A DNA stretch of 64,000 nt from Hyphodiscus hymeniophilus (GCA_016508695.1 VNKQ01000002.1:1426001-1490000), one strand, 5' to 3'. Positions 49,388 to 61,900 are shown, counted from the first letter of the stretch. The notes: generated from the letters alone by a model not told the origin. Numbers and translations: made by a program.

Positions 49388-50229
49388 ATGGATACAGCAA
49401 TTGATCTTTCCGATCCTGCAAAGGCCCTGGATCTTGCAAATATCCGTTTTCAACTTATGTGAGTCTGAATAATCTCTGTGCTATCCAGGGTCCTGATTGT
49501 TATACCAATAGTCGACTTGAAGATACCATCACCTTCCACTTAATCGAACGAGTCCAATTCCCTTTAAACGGCACAATCTACAAACCAGGCGCCCTCAACA
49601 TCCCAAACAGCAACCTAAGCTTTCTTGACTGGACGCTTTGCGAGCGAGAAAAACTCGATTCCCTCATCAGACGCTTCCAATCCCCGGACGAATATCCCTT
49701 CTTCCCAGACGCCCTTCAAACGCCCATCCTGCAACCCCTCCACTACCCAAAAATACTACACAAAAACGATGTCAACGTCAACGAGCAAATCAAGAAGAAC
49801 TACATTGAGAGTTTCCTTCCAGCAGCATGTGCGGACTTTGGGCGTCAAGACAGAGGTGAGACGGAAGAGAACTATGGTTCCGCTGCTACGTGTGATATTG
49901 CATGTCTACAAGCCTTGTCAAGGAGGATACACTTTGGGAAATTTGTTGCAGAGTCGAAATTTCAGACGGAGACGGAGAAGTTTACCGATCTGATAAAGAA
50001 GGGTGATAGGGAGGGGATTGGTGCAGCGATAACGAATGAGGCGGTAGAGAAGAAGGTTTTGGAACGGTTGGGCCTGAAGGCTAGAACGTATGGCACGGAT
50101 CCAAGTATAGGTGCTGAAGGATCGGGGAAGATTAACGCTGATGCTGTGGTAGCGATGTATAAGGATTTCGTGATCCCCCTAACGAAGGATGTGGAAGTCG
50201 AGTATTTGATGCAGAGATTAAAATCATGA
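49388..50229 (+). CDS. ARO7: Chorismate mutase (eukaryotic AroQ type)
   Basis: Converts chorismate to prephenate, the first step towards phenylalanine and tyrosine. Exons are 49388..49458 and 49512..50229 (262 aa). The N-terminus DLSDPAKALDLANIRFQLIRLEDTITFHLIER includes the conserved Arg and Glu of the all-helical fold. Further family marks are YPFFPDALQTPILQP, the regulatory-loop region, RIHFGKFVAESKF and the C-terminal VEVEYLMQRLK helix. Length fits the yeast enzyme, which is allosterically controlled by Tyr and Trp. It converges on BCP1 with a 37-bp gap, so their 3' UTRs must overlap. Confidence 0.94.
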
Positions 50230-50266
50230 TAGACAGCGCAGCGTCCTAATGCCAAGAAGCTATTCA

Positions 50267-51168
50267 TTACTGAGCGTTAAGATACTCCTTGATTGCTTTT
50301 ACAGCGCCGTCAAACTTGTTAGCTTCAATCAAGATCATCGATCCTTGTGACTTGATGCCCATCTCCTGGAAAGCTCTTTTGCTATCCGCCATCCCTTCCC
50401 CCTCGTCCTTAGTGTATTCGAAGGACCCTGACGCCAATGCATGTCTTTGCAATACATCATCCTCGGGATGGAAGTAGAAGGTCTCCTTGGCTTTCCCAGC
50501 CTTGTTCTTCTTCTGTTTGGGTGCATCTTCCTGATCAAGAGTAGATGCGATTTCATGGTAGGTTTTAGAGACAATGAGGTAGTGTGTGAACTCGTAGGGC
50601 TCCTTGTCCTCCACTGCTGCCTCGATCTCATCTATGAGCATGTCATACATTGGTGGGGCGATCTCGGAGGGACAATTGATTAGTCTTTCGGCGAGAACCA
50701 AGCCAACCTGAGCGTTTGATGAAAGGAGTCCGCTGAGTGGTGCGAGTGCTGAGTTTGTCTTCCCTTTCGCCGCCAGGTATTCTGTCAAGTCCTTAATAAC
50801 CTTCTTTTCGCGGTGTTCGTACAGATTAAGAATCGTGAGGAACGCGTACGGATCGGTTTCTTCCCCATCAACTTTGACTGTAGATCCAACAGTTGGCTGG
50901 GAAAGTATGAGGTCTGCGAGGGCGGAGACGTCGAATAGTTGGGAGTCAACATCCAGTAGCTGTCGAACGAGGCTTTTGACTCCATGAAAGTCAACATCTG
51001 GCTTGAAGTTGAACCATTCGAATTCAACATCGATCATGTCCTACCATTGTTAGCGGGGGTAGAGATACCACAAAGTAACCCACTCACAGTATCACTGCCG
51101 CTCCCATCGTCATCCGCATGAGTTGCCTCCGCAAGCACCTCTGGATCTCTGTTCCTCTTCTTGACCAT
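50267..51168 (-). CDS. BCP1: Bcp1/BCCIP family nuclear export and ribosomal-protein chaperone
   Basis: In yeast Bcp1 is a nuclear protein needed for Mss4 export and a dedicated chaperone of ribosomal protein uL14. Exons are 51168..51088 and 51040..50267 (284 aa). The first exon encodes a basic and then acidic tail (VKKRNRDPEVLAE, then DDDGSGSDT). The second begins DMIDVEFEWFNFKPDVDFHG, the family's opening strand, and continues with VGSTVKVDG, YAFLTILNLYEH, LAERLINCPSEIAPPMYDML and EDVL-type motifs. The C-terminus ends with MILIEANKFDGAVKAIKEYL. A Lys-rich insert (KQKKNKAGKAK) lies in the middle. Confidence 0.9.
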
Positions 51169-51346
51169 TGTGATTTGCGGCTTGATTGATTTGAAAGTCC
51201 TCGTCACAGGTCGACAATTTTTTGAATATTTACCCTTATCTTAGCGTGAAAGCGATAAGATGGGGTTGCAATAAAATACCCCTCCATTATCTTTGTACCA
51301 CGAGAAATCAAACGTGAGGTAATCACAACCGCATCGATCTTCCACC

Positions 51347-51529
51347 ATGGTAACCAAAGGCGACCTCGTGGATGAGCCACCTGAAACATTCGACACGATT
51401 CCTGCCCTCGACTTTGACTTTGACCTGGAGCAAGACCTTAAAGACTTGATGTCCCACGGCAACAAATTCGCGGGCTACCAACAGGTTTCTACACAACTGC
51501 CACAACCAAGAACTCGCCATATGCATTAA
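51347..51529 (+). CDS. Doubtful 60-aa acidic open frame
   Basis: The frame starts with a near-ideal CACCATGG context and runs 60 codons. The first 45 residues are strikingly acidic and coherent (VDEPPETFDTIPALDFDFDLEQDLKDLM), the rest less so. It could be a short gene, the first exon of a gene whose later exons I cannot see, or a decayed remnant. It diverges from BCP1 across 178 bp. No family is recognised. Confidence 0.35.
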   Translation: MVTKGDLVDEPPETFDTIPALDFDFDLEQDLKDLMSHGNKFAGYQQVSTQLPQPRTRHMH

Positions 51530-51927
51530 TTCCTAGGATTTTCATTGAGAGGGTCAGCTCCAAGATCCTAAACGAGGCTGGTGGCGTTTGTAGGGCTGTA
51601 TATGAGATGACCAGCAGGACCCCAGAAACTATTGATATGGAGTAGACGGGTAATAGGTGAGAGATTGGACAAGGATTTTGGTTTCCAAACTTACGTGGCG
51701 TTGTTCTCCTAGGGGATTAGAGTATAGAATTTGCAATTTTCCATGCAAAGACGCTTTTAAGGAATCAAAATAAAATACCGGATTAGATTCGCTTTGTTGA
51801 CCGACATCTTGCATACCCTGGCACTTGCACTGAGCTACCAGTCAAGCTTTCAGGAAAGATCCCGTTATCAAGACGAATCCAATGACTAGGCAATGTACAA
51901 GTTGTGCAACGAGAAAACGTAACTATC

Positions 51928-51975
51928 CCAATGGCTCAAGTGGATTCAACGTTTCGGTGCGATGCGAAGCAAATG
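51928..51975 (+). repeat. Possible single degenerate repeat copy
   Basis: CCAATGGCTCAAGTGGATTC followed by AACGTTTCGG resembles the first half of the dispersed repeat. The second half is not recognisable. Confidence 0.3.
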
Positions 51976-52627
51976 TTCCAGCACCGCAATTTGGGACTCA
52001 CGTGAACGGGGGAGTATTTTGATATCTGCATTTCATTCTTCATCTATAAACTCTGCTTTCAGAATAATATCCACGTATTATCCTAGTCACCTCACACCAC
52101 AATCCACCATTTCTTCAAAAGCACATATAAACATACGTTTCCTTGTGACCATCCATTCACCAACTTCCACCAAAGCCTCCTCTCCTCGTCCTTCATCAAC
52201 TCAATACAAGAATTCGGGTATATGAAAAGAAAAAAGTTATGCAATAGTGTACCACCGCCAGTCCCAGAAGCAACAAACACACGCGGTCGTGATTCTATTA
52301 GACGCAATCTCAAACTGACTGATAAGCCGGAGGCACTAATCCAACGATGGATGGCGTGTATTCATGCGACGCGATGCAGTGCGGAACATATGTCTAGAAC
52401 GTAACAGGCGTGAAGTAAGATAAGGAAAGGGGGTGTGTAGCGTTGGCTTGGTTGGGAGGTTGCTGCGCCATCGACGATGGTAGCTTCGAAGGTCTCAAGA
52501 AAGGGTGCAGAGGTTGATTGTCTACGCAAAGACGAATAGAAAGCCAGAAGCCCGAACGCCAACACCGAACGAAGTAACTCCGTCATGAAGCCGTAGAAAT
52601 CGATATTCAGGAAGACGTGCCCAAAAA

Positions 52628-54605
52628 TCAAGGGTTCGGAGGTTGACCAGGTCCAGTGGATCCTGTCTCTGTTGATCCATCCCCTTCGATTGTCTTTCTC
52701 CAATGATCTGGCAGACAAACGCAAACCAGCGGGAAGGCTTTGATTTCGCCACTCGCCGCTGGCGATGAGTCTCTCCGACCTGATGTATTTGAAACACCGC
52801 TGTCACGCTGGGCATGCCGTTTGGCCTCCCAATCATCCGCTCGCTCATCGATCAGAACCCCTGTCGCCCATCCATCGTCCCAGATGCCCACAACCTTGAG
52901 CATATCACCACGCTCAAGGGCAAATTCGTCTGATGCCCTTGGTTGATACGCCCAAAGCGTTGCTACCTTGTCTCCGGGATGGATTTCCTCCTGAGAATAG
53001 TAGTCCTTGAAAAATGGCAATTGCTCGGACTGTTGGCTAGCCATTCCTCGCGGAGAGGACATATCACCACCGCTGCCGGAATGAGGAGATTGAGGGTCTT
53101 CACCACCAAGTGCGGAATTACTGGAAAGGGATCCATTGCGTCTGCCAGCTGGAGGAGGCCGAAGAACACCTCCAACACCTTGTGAAACAGGACTATCTCC
53201 GAACTCGCTTGACGAAGAGTTCTGCTCATGATGCCTTCTTCGTCCAGCAGCATAGCCTGCAGCGGATCCAGCAGCGGCTCCGGTCGCAGCGTCTCCCCTA
53301 GGAGGAGAGTCTCCAGAATGTCCTTCCAAGGCAGACATTCGCGCGATTCGGCCCCCTGGAAGTACTTCGTATCCTTCCGGAGTGGTAGTGGCAGCACCGA
53401 CTGGATTGTACGCCATCCCGGATTGGCCTCTCCTTGCGGGAGTTGGTTGATTGAAGACGCTTCCACTCTGACTTCCACGTCTACGTCTAAGACAGAGAAT
53501 GAGTAGAAGAATCAATGCACCAATGAGAATTGCTCCCACTACCGCTCCGACGACGATGCCTGCAATTGCACCTCCCGATAAGCCTTTGTCCGACTTCGAC
53601 TTTGCAGCAGCAGCTGTAGTTGAGGCAGCCGAGGAACTGGACGAAGTTGCTGATGCAGTTGGCGAACTTGTTGAGAATGTCACAAATGCGGTGATGGTTG
53701 GGAGCACTACATTAGCGCATCTCTGGTCTGCATTTGAATTGTAACAGCATGTATCCGTGCTGTTCTGTCCTCCAGATCCGCAGTACTGACAGAAGCCAAT
53801 GGTACTGTTCCCATATCCACAATTGTCGGGTTCGTTGGTGGCACCTTCTATGCAACCACCTGTCAATGAGTCCGCTGGTAGCGCGCAATTCGTGAAATCG
53901 GCTCTGATCTGCGCATCGGCATTGCTACCGGGATTTGAGCAGAGAGAGCTGTCGCCGACGATGAGTGCCTCGCTCTGAGCGTTTTCCGACTATTCGGAGT
54001 CAGTAAGACACATCACTCGACCAGCCGATGGAAGACTTACGCAGGTCTCTGCACAGACTGGCTGCGATTGTGCCGTGGACAGACTGCATGCTGTTTTTGA
54101 GTTTTGAATTATTGTATTACATATTACCGTGGTTGTGAAGCGTGCGTAAAGTTCAGTTGTGTTCGTAAGATTGATGTTGCCGCAGCCGAGGAGTGTCTGG
54201 TACCTGCATATCGCATAAGAGGAAGTCTCGTGGGAAGGGTGGGGGAGCAATACCTGGTCTGGACAAAGGCTTCGGCTACATACGAGCTCAATTGCTGGTC
54301 GAAAGTTTCGGTGCTTGAGACGAATTGTAGGAATGGACTGTTGGGTGAAAGGAAATTAGCAATTCAATCTACATTCCTGAAGACCGTGAGGCAACATACA
54401 AGAACCCGGCCAGTGTACTGTCCGTCGATATCGAAGCCGAGCCAAACGCAGGACATTGTGTCGATCCCGAGAGCGATATGCAATTCTGTGCCATTGCCCC
54501 AGATGAAGCCGCCAGTACTGACAGCAGTGCTGTCTTGGTGTTGAAGCCCCTCGAGCCTCTATCTCGTCTATTCGGACCGCCCCTGTTTCCTGGCCTCGAT
54601 GCCAT
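52628..54605 (-). CDS. Single-pass membrane protein with Cys-rich ectodomain and C-terminal SH3 domain
   Basis: Exons are 54605..54400, 54337..54254, 54203..54041 and 53989..52628 (604 aa). After a basic N-terminus comes a signal-type segment TKTALLSVLAASSGAMA, probably cut before QNC. The ectodomain holds about 16 Cys and several N-x-S/T sites, then a Ser/Thr/Ala-rich stalk. The membrane helix (about 289-320) is GGAIAGIVVGAVVGAILIGALILLLILC, followed by RRRR. The cytosolic part is Gly/Ser/Pro-rich and ends with an SH3 domain (about 488-590; VATLWAYQPRASDEFALERGD, GWATGVLID) interrupted by a polar insert. The architecture recalls yeast Fus1 and the wall-sensor type of protein, but I cannot assign orthology. 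An ATG at 54719 could add 38 residues. Confidence 0.85.
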
Positions 54606-57600
54606 TGTTTGGAGTCTAGGTGATCGCGACGAGTCGACTAGATCGAATTGATGGCCATCGTGAGAATGAGAGATATGAATCGCAGTATCGTGATCCTGTT
54701 CCGTACTGTCCTCCTTCATATTTCGATCGGTGGCTGTCTTTCCTCAATCACATCTACGCGTTTCTTGTTCGATCGGTCCCGCTGCGCTGTTGATCGTCTC
54801 CAAAATCAGACCACGGCGTAAACAAATATCCCGCCGCTACAATAACCAAAATAGACCTCGAGTGTTGGTACCACGAAGGCCTCGAGAGTCGAGAGACGAA
54901 GTGAAAGTTCAAACGAGTGACTGATGTGAGTAGAAGGAGCGTCGTGAGTGGGAAGGAAAGGCGAGTAGCAAGCGGAAGGGAAATGGCGCCTCGTCTGTGT
55001 GGCAGGGGAAGGAGGGCGACCGCTTCTGTTGTTGGTGAGGAAGGAAGAAGAGAGACCTTGCAGGTGCAGGGGGGTTGGCAGAGTTCCAATTTTAAGGTGA
55101 GTAGTAGGCTCAGTAGGGTGAGTCCGTCCGGTGGAAACGCGGGATAGACGGGTGGATAAAGGAAGATTGGCCGACAGTTGCTGCAGTCAGCGGGGTTATT
55201 GTTATTGAGAAGAATATGTTTCCTGATAATTGCGTGTTTTTACTGTGTGGCCTGTTTTGCTTGCTGTTCGTGAGTGCGTTTGCGTTGTTGATATATCGCG
55301 AGGTTGGGTTGAGTCGGATCACCGACCATCTCTCTCTTTCTTTCTTTCTCTCTCTCTCTCTTCTCTCTTTTCTCTATCTGGATTAGAGCTCCATACAATC
55401 CGAACTCGAAAGATAATAAGGTATTCTGTATCAGACGCTGTATGGTCCAAGGTACAATGCATACGTCCAAGACCTTTAACGCGACTTTTATGCAACGGCC
55501 CCCTGGGGCTAACAGTCAAGATATTCAATTTCCCTGTGTATCCTCAATTCCTCTCGATTTTGCTTCATGCCTGTTTTTGTCGGTATTATCGTCTCAACCG
55601 ATACTTCCTCCGTGTGTCTTTTGACGTACTCAAACCGTCAATTCATAGACTACAGTCTCCATAGCTCCGTACACTCATCTAGGTTATGATACCTGTTCAT
55701 ACAAATCGTGCATTCGGACCCCGGATGTTTTCCCTCACATCCACCTCCAGCTTTCGATTCGCCCCGACCATCAAGACAGTGTCTTTGGGCCATGATTCTG
55801 GACTGTTTGCAATCCTTTCATTGGGTTCAACAGAGGCGTCCTTCTCGCTTCAGCTGCAACAGTGCGACGCTCTCCCCTATTTAGTCTAGTCCGACAACGT
55901 GGGAAATGAGGTGAAGTTGAGGTGCAGCTGCACTATTAGACCAGCCTTCAAAGCGGTAAAGCTTGGATTTCTGACACTCGTAGTCAGCGGCGTCAATTGG
56001 CCAATCAGGCCAAGATTGAAGGTCCATCCATGGCCTGGTGCTGTTGGTCGCCTTCCAGTCTGCATTTGCATGATATGCCCATCCCGAGAACCAAGATCTA
56101 GATGTTGAGGATCCAATCACAACTCGTAGTCAGCCTCATAGCATGAACATCGCTGAACTCTGTTTCGCAAGTAGAAGCTTCGGCTCTGCTCTTGTATCCG
56201 ACTGCTCTGTTTCTGATATCTGATCGTTGAACGAAGACTACAGTATCTATTGTTTGGACAATATGGAGGAGAGACGGGTGGAAAAGGCGGACGGCAGACG
56301 TTCATCCAATGTTTGGCTCTTTCCTGACTCGCTCAGTGCCTCTTCGTAAATTCCTGCTCCAACCTGTATCCTCTACAGTAGGCTTTGTCTTCTGGAAACA
56401 AATGGACATGCCCCGCCATCATGCTGAATTGTTGTTGGTCTTGCCTTATCCATCTGCCATTAATGCCGTCCTTAAGCCTTCAGCCCTGTAGAATCTGAGA
56501 TTCGTTTAGGCACTCACCTTCTCTGCAGCGGCCTTGAAACAAGATACAGACTGGAATATACTATGCGTTTATGCAGTAACGCATGGATGGTTTTATCTGG
56601 GATCAAACCAACTGGCAGATACTGCGGTTCTGCGTCTTCTGTTTAGTCTCCTTAATTGGTCGCTAATTAGTCTTGCAGAAGACGGTCTTGGATCTCAAAT
56701 AACTCACATCGTACCTCCGTACTCGAGTACCTCCAACTCCAATGCTTGACTGCTTGTCGAGATTTATGCTCGTGCTTGGACTCGTGGGTGCCGGGGATGA
56801 GTGTCCCTGTCTCCTCAATTGCAGGGTCATTCGGAGATGAGTGAATGGCTGCGGATAACCAGGGGCAGATTTACCCGTCAGGAAGAGAGAGCCCTCCGGG
56901 GCCCGAGACGTATTTTTGGCCGTTTGATCGTCAGGATGTAAGCTTGTCTTGACCGGGAAGTAAAACGATCTTCATGAAGGATGTTTGAGACGTCGTTAAA
57001 GACTCAACGAGAAGTATTATTGTAAAGGAAAAAGAAATTGAGACCGAGAACCCTGAATATCTCCCAACAGAAGTCTGTCGACATCTCGTGTTTCCAGCAT
57101 AAGAAACATCGGAGCTTCGAATACACCCCCGAGTCTCATAAGATAGACTGCCTCTTGACGGCACCTGAGGTAGAAGACTTGTCGTGATTTGGCTGCCCAA
57201 ACGCGACCACTGTGCTCTGTGCTCTCTACCCTTTCGATGGATTGACAGTTTGGGTCGCGGGCAATGCCGTATCTGTCCTGAGGTCTTACATCCGGATTTC
57301 ATATGCACCACCTGCAATCGGCCATATTGTTGGAAGGTTGAATTCGAGCTGCCCAACCCCGTCTGGGCGATTAGTTTCTAGTCTACGACTTTACACCATC
57401 CAGGGTTCGTCCACTTTGTGTCAATACCATCTCACGAATATCTGGTTCCGAGCGAATATGTAGTTCGTTTTTGCAGGCGCAGTATGGTCGCGGTTTCATG
57501 AATTGAGAGTATCTCCTTTGTTGTATACAGAGAGCATAGTCGGTGTACAAAACAAGCTGGGCGAGCATACAATTGCCTTCCTGAATCAGATGCACTTGCG

Positions 57601-57790
57601 CAAGAGCCGCCTCGCAGCTCTGATGTCAGAAGTCGTGGAGTCGAGTGCCCCTATGACGTATGGAGCCCCTCGGTCACCAAATCGACTAGCTGTCATCGCA
57701 CACTTTGACAAGCACAAAATCATTTTCTGTTTTTACATTTTCCCTTCATTAAATTCCTGAACCCAAAAAAAATACCAAATACCTTCCAAG
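54606..57790. other. 3.2-kb gene-poor divergent spacer
   Basis: Region between the SH3 membrane protein and the small charged protein at 57791. Many short frames occur on both strands, but none over about 145 codons, and none has domain-like sequence or clear splice logic. It includes a CT microsatellite. Long leaders, a non-coding transcript or decayed sequence are all possible. Confidence 0.5.
55328..55377 (+). repeat. CT/TTTC pyrimidine microsatellite
   Basis: About 50 bp made of CT and TTTC units on the plus strand, flanked by non-repetitive sequence. Confidence 0.9.
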
Positions 57791-58406
57791 ATGAGCGGAA
57801 ATTCCAACGTGGGCAACTCTCAGCTCTATGAGGCTGGCGATCAGAGGAACGTTCCCCAGTCAGAAATCCAGCAAGAGAAGAAGGACAACCGCTTTCACGA
57901 GGGAAAGGAGCATAGCCACAAGGCTCTTGATTCCAGTGAGTTAAATCCATGTTGGGCTCATGACTACGTGCTGATGCATTTGCCTTACAGAGGATGAGAG
58001 ATCGATTGCCAATAAGCTGGCTCGCGAGGAAAAGGTCCGTACCCTGACTGTGTCATATGAGAGGAATCAAACAGCAGGATATGGTTCACGCATCAGATAA
58101 ACTGACCGATTTTCAGCGTGAGAAGGAAGGAGACGAGGACACACCTGAAGTTGCGGCTTTGAAGGAAGATCCAACGGCCCCCGTAAGCCATCCTATACTC
58201 TGCATTGCACTTGTCTTCAACTGTGCACCAAGCATGTTCGTTTGACAGAGAAACCTCAAGTTTAATTTTCAGTTTTGTCTATGCTGAAGCTGATAGTTCT
58301 CCAGGCGAAATTGCACGGGAATGAGCCATCCAGAGGCGCCAAAATCGACGCTGAAATTCAACAAGAGGAAGAGGAAGAGTTGAGAAGAAAGGGGAAGTTG
58401 AATTAG
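57791..58406 (+). CDS. Small hydrophilic, charged protein of unknown function
   Basis: Exons are 57791..57935, 57991..58034, 58117..58182 and 58305..58406 (118 aa). It begins MSGNSNVGNSQLYEAGDQRN and contains RFHEGKEHSHKALDSKDERSI, a Lys/Glu-rich middle, and the end HGNEPSRGAKID followed by an EEEEEL run and RRKGKLN. There is no Cys or Trp, almost no hydrophobic clustering and no membrane segment, so it is probably intrinsically disordered, LEA-like in composition. The GNEPSRGAKIDAEI ending looks like a conserved ascomycete family, judging from memory of similar small proteins, without known function. All splice phases agree, which supports a real gene. Confidence 0.75.
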
Positions 58407-58920
58407 ACTGCTGCAACGCCAAAACACTGTAAGAAGAGCAGAATACTCCGTCTATAGAGACACTGTGAGGCCTGTAAGGCAATCGTCATAGACAGGAAAT
58501 CCACAGTGCATTACATGTAATGTGATCAAAAACAGAAAGGACCACGTCGGAGATTCAGACTGGAATTTCTGTTCCATCGTGAGAGATCATCGATATAGAA
58601 ATGTGAACTTTATGACTCCTCAGACAACATCGTAAATTAATTGAAGCGTGCTTTCCATATTGATGAAAAGCTACAATGGTAGCCTTGCGTCGCCCTACCG
58701 AGGATACCAGTCTTATAGACGCAGTAACCTCAAGAAAGTCATGACAATCTTTTTGATCACCACTTGCCTGACACTCGCCTGCACAGCAACTTGACAAGCA
58801 TTCATGAGTCCTAGAAGAGCCACTAGAGCTTCAGGAGGCCCTGTACTGTCCTAGGCCACCTCGCTCTCCTACCGAACATATCTATGACTTCGCCCAGATG
58901 ACACCCGATCCACCGCGACA
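58407..58920. other. Intergenic, small charged protein to VPS15
   Basis: 3' region and VPS15 promoter. Nothing else is recognised. Confidence 0.6.
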
Positions 58921-61900
58921 ATGGGACAAGGCTTCTCCCTCACAACGCTCTCTGCGGGCTCCGCGGGTATCGATGTCCCAGAGCTGTCAGATTTGGTGTA
59001 TGAAAAGTCCATGGGAACCGCGCGGTTCATGAAGAGTATCCGCGCTCGACATACAGATGGAGTTGTGCTAGTCAAGGTTATTGTTAAGCCGTACGCGATG
59101 AAGCTGGAGAAGTACAAGCGCAGGATCATCCGTAGGCCAAGTTTGAATATATGGAAGATTTAGGCTAATCCTAATCTTCAGAAGAACGAAAGGCTCTCGC
59201 AGACGTCCCAAATGCGCTTGCGTACCAGAGGATTGTGGAGACCGAGACAAACGGTTTCCTTGTTCGACAATACCTCTACAGCTCCCTCTACGATCGAATG
59301 AGCACGCGGCCATTCCTGGAAGATATCGAGAAGAAATGGCTTGCTTTCCAACTGCTATGCGGTATTCGAGACTGCCATGCGCGAGATATATTCCATGGCG
59401 ATATCAAGACAGAGAACACGTTGGTTACGTCCTGGAACTGGCTATACCTATCCGATTTCTCATCATCATTCAAGCCTACAACTCTGCCGGAAGACAACCC
59501 CGCCGATTTCTCATATTTCTTTGATACGGCTGGGAGACGGACATGCTACCTTGCACCAGAGCGCTTTATGGCGGCGGGAGAGACTCCAGATCCGAAGGCG
59601 CAGATTACCTGGGCCATGGATGTGTTCAGTGCTGGATGTGTAATTGCTGAGCTGTTTCTGGAAGTTCCAATATTCACCTTGAGCCAACTTTACAAGTATC
59701 GGAGGGGCGAATATGATCCAGTCATGACGCATATAAATCGAATTGCGGACGTTGATGTTCGGGAAATGGTTGCACATATGATACAGCTGGAACCTGAGTC
59801 TAGGTACTCTGCAGAGGAGTATCTTGATTTCTGGAGGAAGAAAGTCTTTCCAGATTACTTTTACAGCTTTCTTCATCAGTACATGGGCCTGATCACGGAC
59901 CCTTCCTCTGGACGATCAGTAATCTCTGGAGCCAATGCGAATCTCGGAGAAGCAGATGAGAGGATTGATCGTATCTACTACGATTTCGATAAGATCTCCT
60001 ATTTTCTAGGTTACGAGAATGAGAAGAATGCGTCGATAAAGCCATCTTTCACTGGCTCTGGTCTAGAGCTTTTCCCTGTCCATCTCAACATCCCGAACAA
60101 TGAGCATCATGCATCTGTCATTGGCAGAAGACCAAGTGATGACGGGACTCTTATCTTTTTGGCACTAGTTGTCTCGTCTCTACGAAATACAGCTCGAGCC
60201 ACGGCCAAAATCCGTGCTTGTGACATCCTCTTGGCTTTCTCCGAGCGCTTGACGGACGAAGCGAAACTTGACCGAGTGTTGCCGTACCTCGTTTCGCTGC
60301 TCCATGACAAAGCAGATATTGTCAAAGTCGCTGCGATACGAACGATCACACAGCTTATGGCTCTGGTCATGGTAGTGTCTCCTGTCAATGCACATGTATT
60401 TCCTGAGTATATCTTACCCCGCATGCAGAACTTCCTTGATGGCTCGCCTACCAAGCCCGGGCCTTTAGTTAGAGCAACGTATGCGGCCTGTCTTGGAAGT
60501 CTTGCAACCTCTGCATCGCGTTATCTTGATATGGTCGCAACTTTAAGAGCCGATGGGTCTTTACCAACCGCTGATCCAGAGACTGAGGACGGCACCATTG
60601 TCGATGTGGCTTTCCAAGGACTATTTGACAATGCTCGAGCAGAGCTGATCGAGGTTTTTGAAGGTTATACGAAAGCCTTGATCACGGACAATGATTCTTC
60701 TGTCAAACGAGCCTTTCTGGGTTCAGTTCCGGAGCTCTGTATGTTTTTCGGTACTGCCGAGTCCAACGATATTATTTTGAGTCACTTAAACACCTATCTC
60801 AATGACCGAAACTGGATGTTGAAGTGTGCCTTCTTTCAGACCATTGTTGGTGTTGCTACATTTTTAGGTGGCGCCAGCCTCGAAGACTTCATGTTGCCGT
60901 TAATGGTACAGGCTTTAACGGATCCAGAAGAGTTTGTTGTACAGAGTGTACTTCATTCATTCGCGAGCATGGCGGAACTAGGCCTTTTCCAGAGATCCAA
61001 AACTTGGGAACTGGTCGATGTGGTTGGTAGGTTCACGATGCACCCGAATATCTGGATCCGAGAAGCTGCGGCAATGTTTCTCTCGTCTGCGACTGTTTTC
61101 TTATCAAGTGCGGACAACCAATGTATAGTCCTACCTCTCATCCAGCCGTACTTGAAGACATCCATCAAGGACTTCTCGGAGCTTGGTCTACTGGACAATC
61201 TCAAAAAGCCATTGTCAAGGGGAGTGCTCGATCTCTCGATAACATGGGCCACGAAGGTAGATCGAGGTATCTTCTGGAAGCCGGTCCATCAACTCAGGAC
61301 GTTCTCCTTCGATTCAAATAGCTTGATACCAACAGTGTCGGCTAGAGATCTGGGTCCTCATGCTTTACACAAAGTTCCCAAGAATGAAGAGGACGAGCAG
61401 TGGTTAGGAAAGCTTAAGAATATGGGCCTGGGCCCAGAAGATGAGATTAAATTGCTTGCTCTTCGGGAATACATCTGGCGTTTAGCGTCGTTGAGATCAA
61501 GGCACACGACAAACCATCCAGCCTATCTTACCAATATTATCAACCTTCGCAGTATCAACATCACACCTCAGACAGTCATGTTTGACGGTCAACAAGTTAT
61601 AGACGAGCCACTTCGTCAGGTTACCTCCGTCTCAAACTCAGATGGCAGTGATAAACCACACACAATTACGGACGCTTTACTTGATGCTTCTATGACAATA
61701 GGAGACGATCCCATTGCGAAAAAGCGTCGTTCCGCATTCAACAGCCACAGGGCTCGATTGAATAGCCAGACTAGTGCATTACCAGCAACGCCTACCGGTG
61801 ATGGCACCCGCTCTCCTATTTCACCTACTCCTCTATTATCTTCCTCGCCAAAAAATACGCCATCTGCAGGAACGGACACTGAACCGCGCAGACGTTCGTC

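Larger units (their letters stand above)
51169..52627. other. Intergenic, BCP1 to SH3 membrane protein
   Basis: BCP1 promoter, a 60-codon candidate frame at 51347, one possible degenerate repeat copy at 51928-51975, and the 3' region of the SH3 gene. Otherwise nothing is recognised. Confidence 0.55.
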
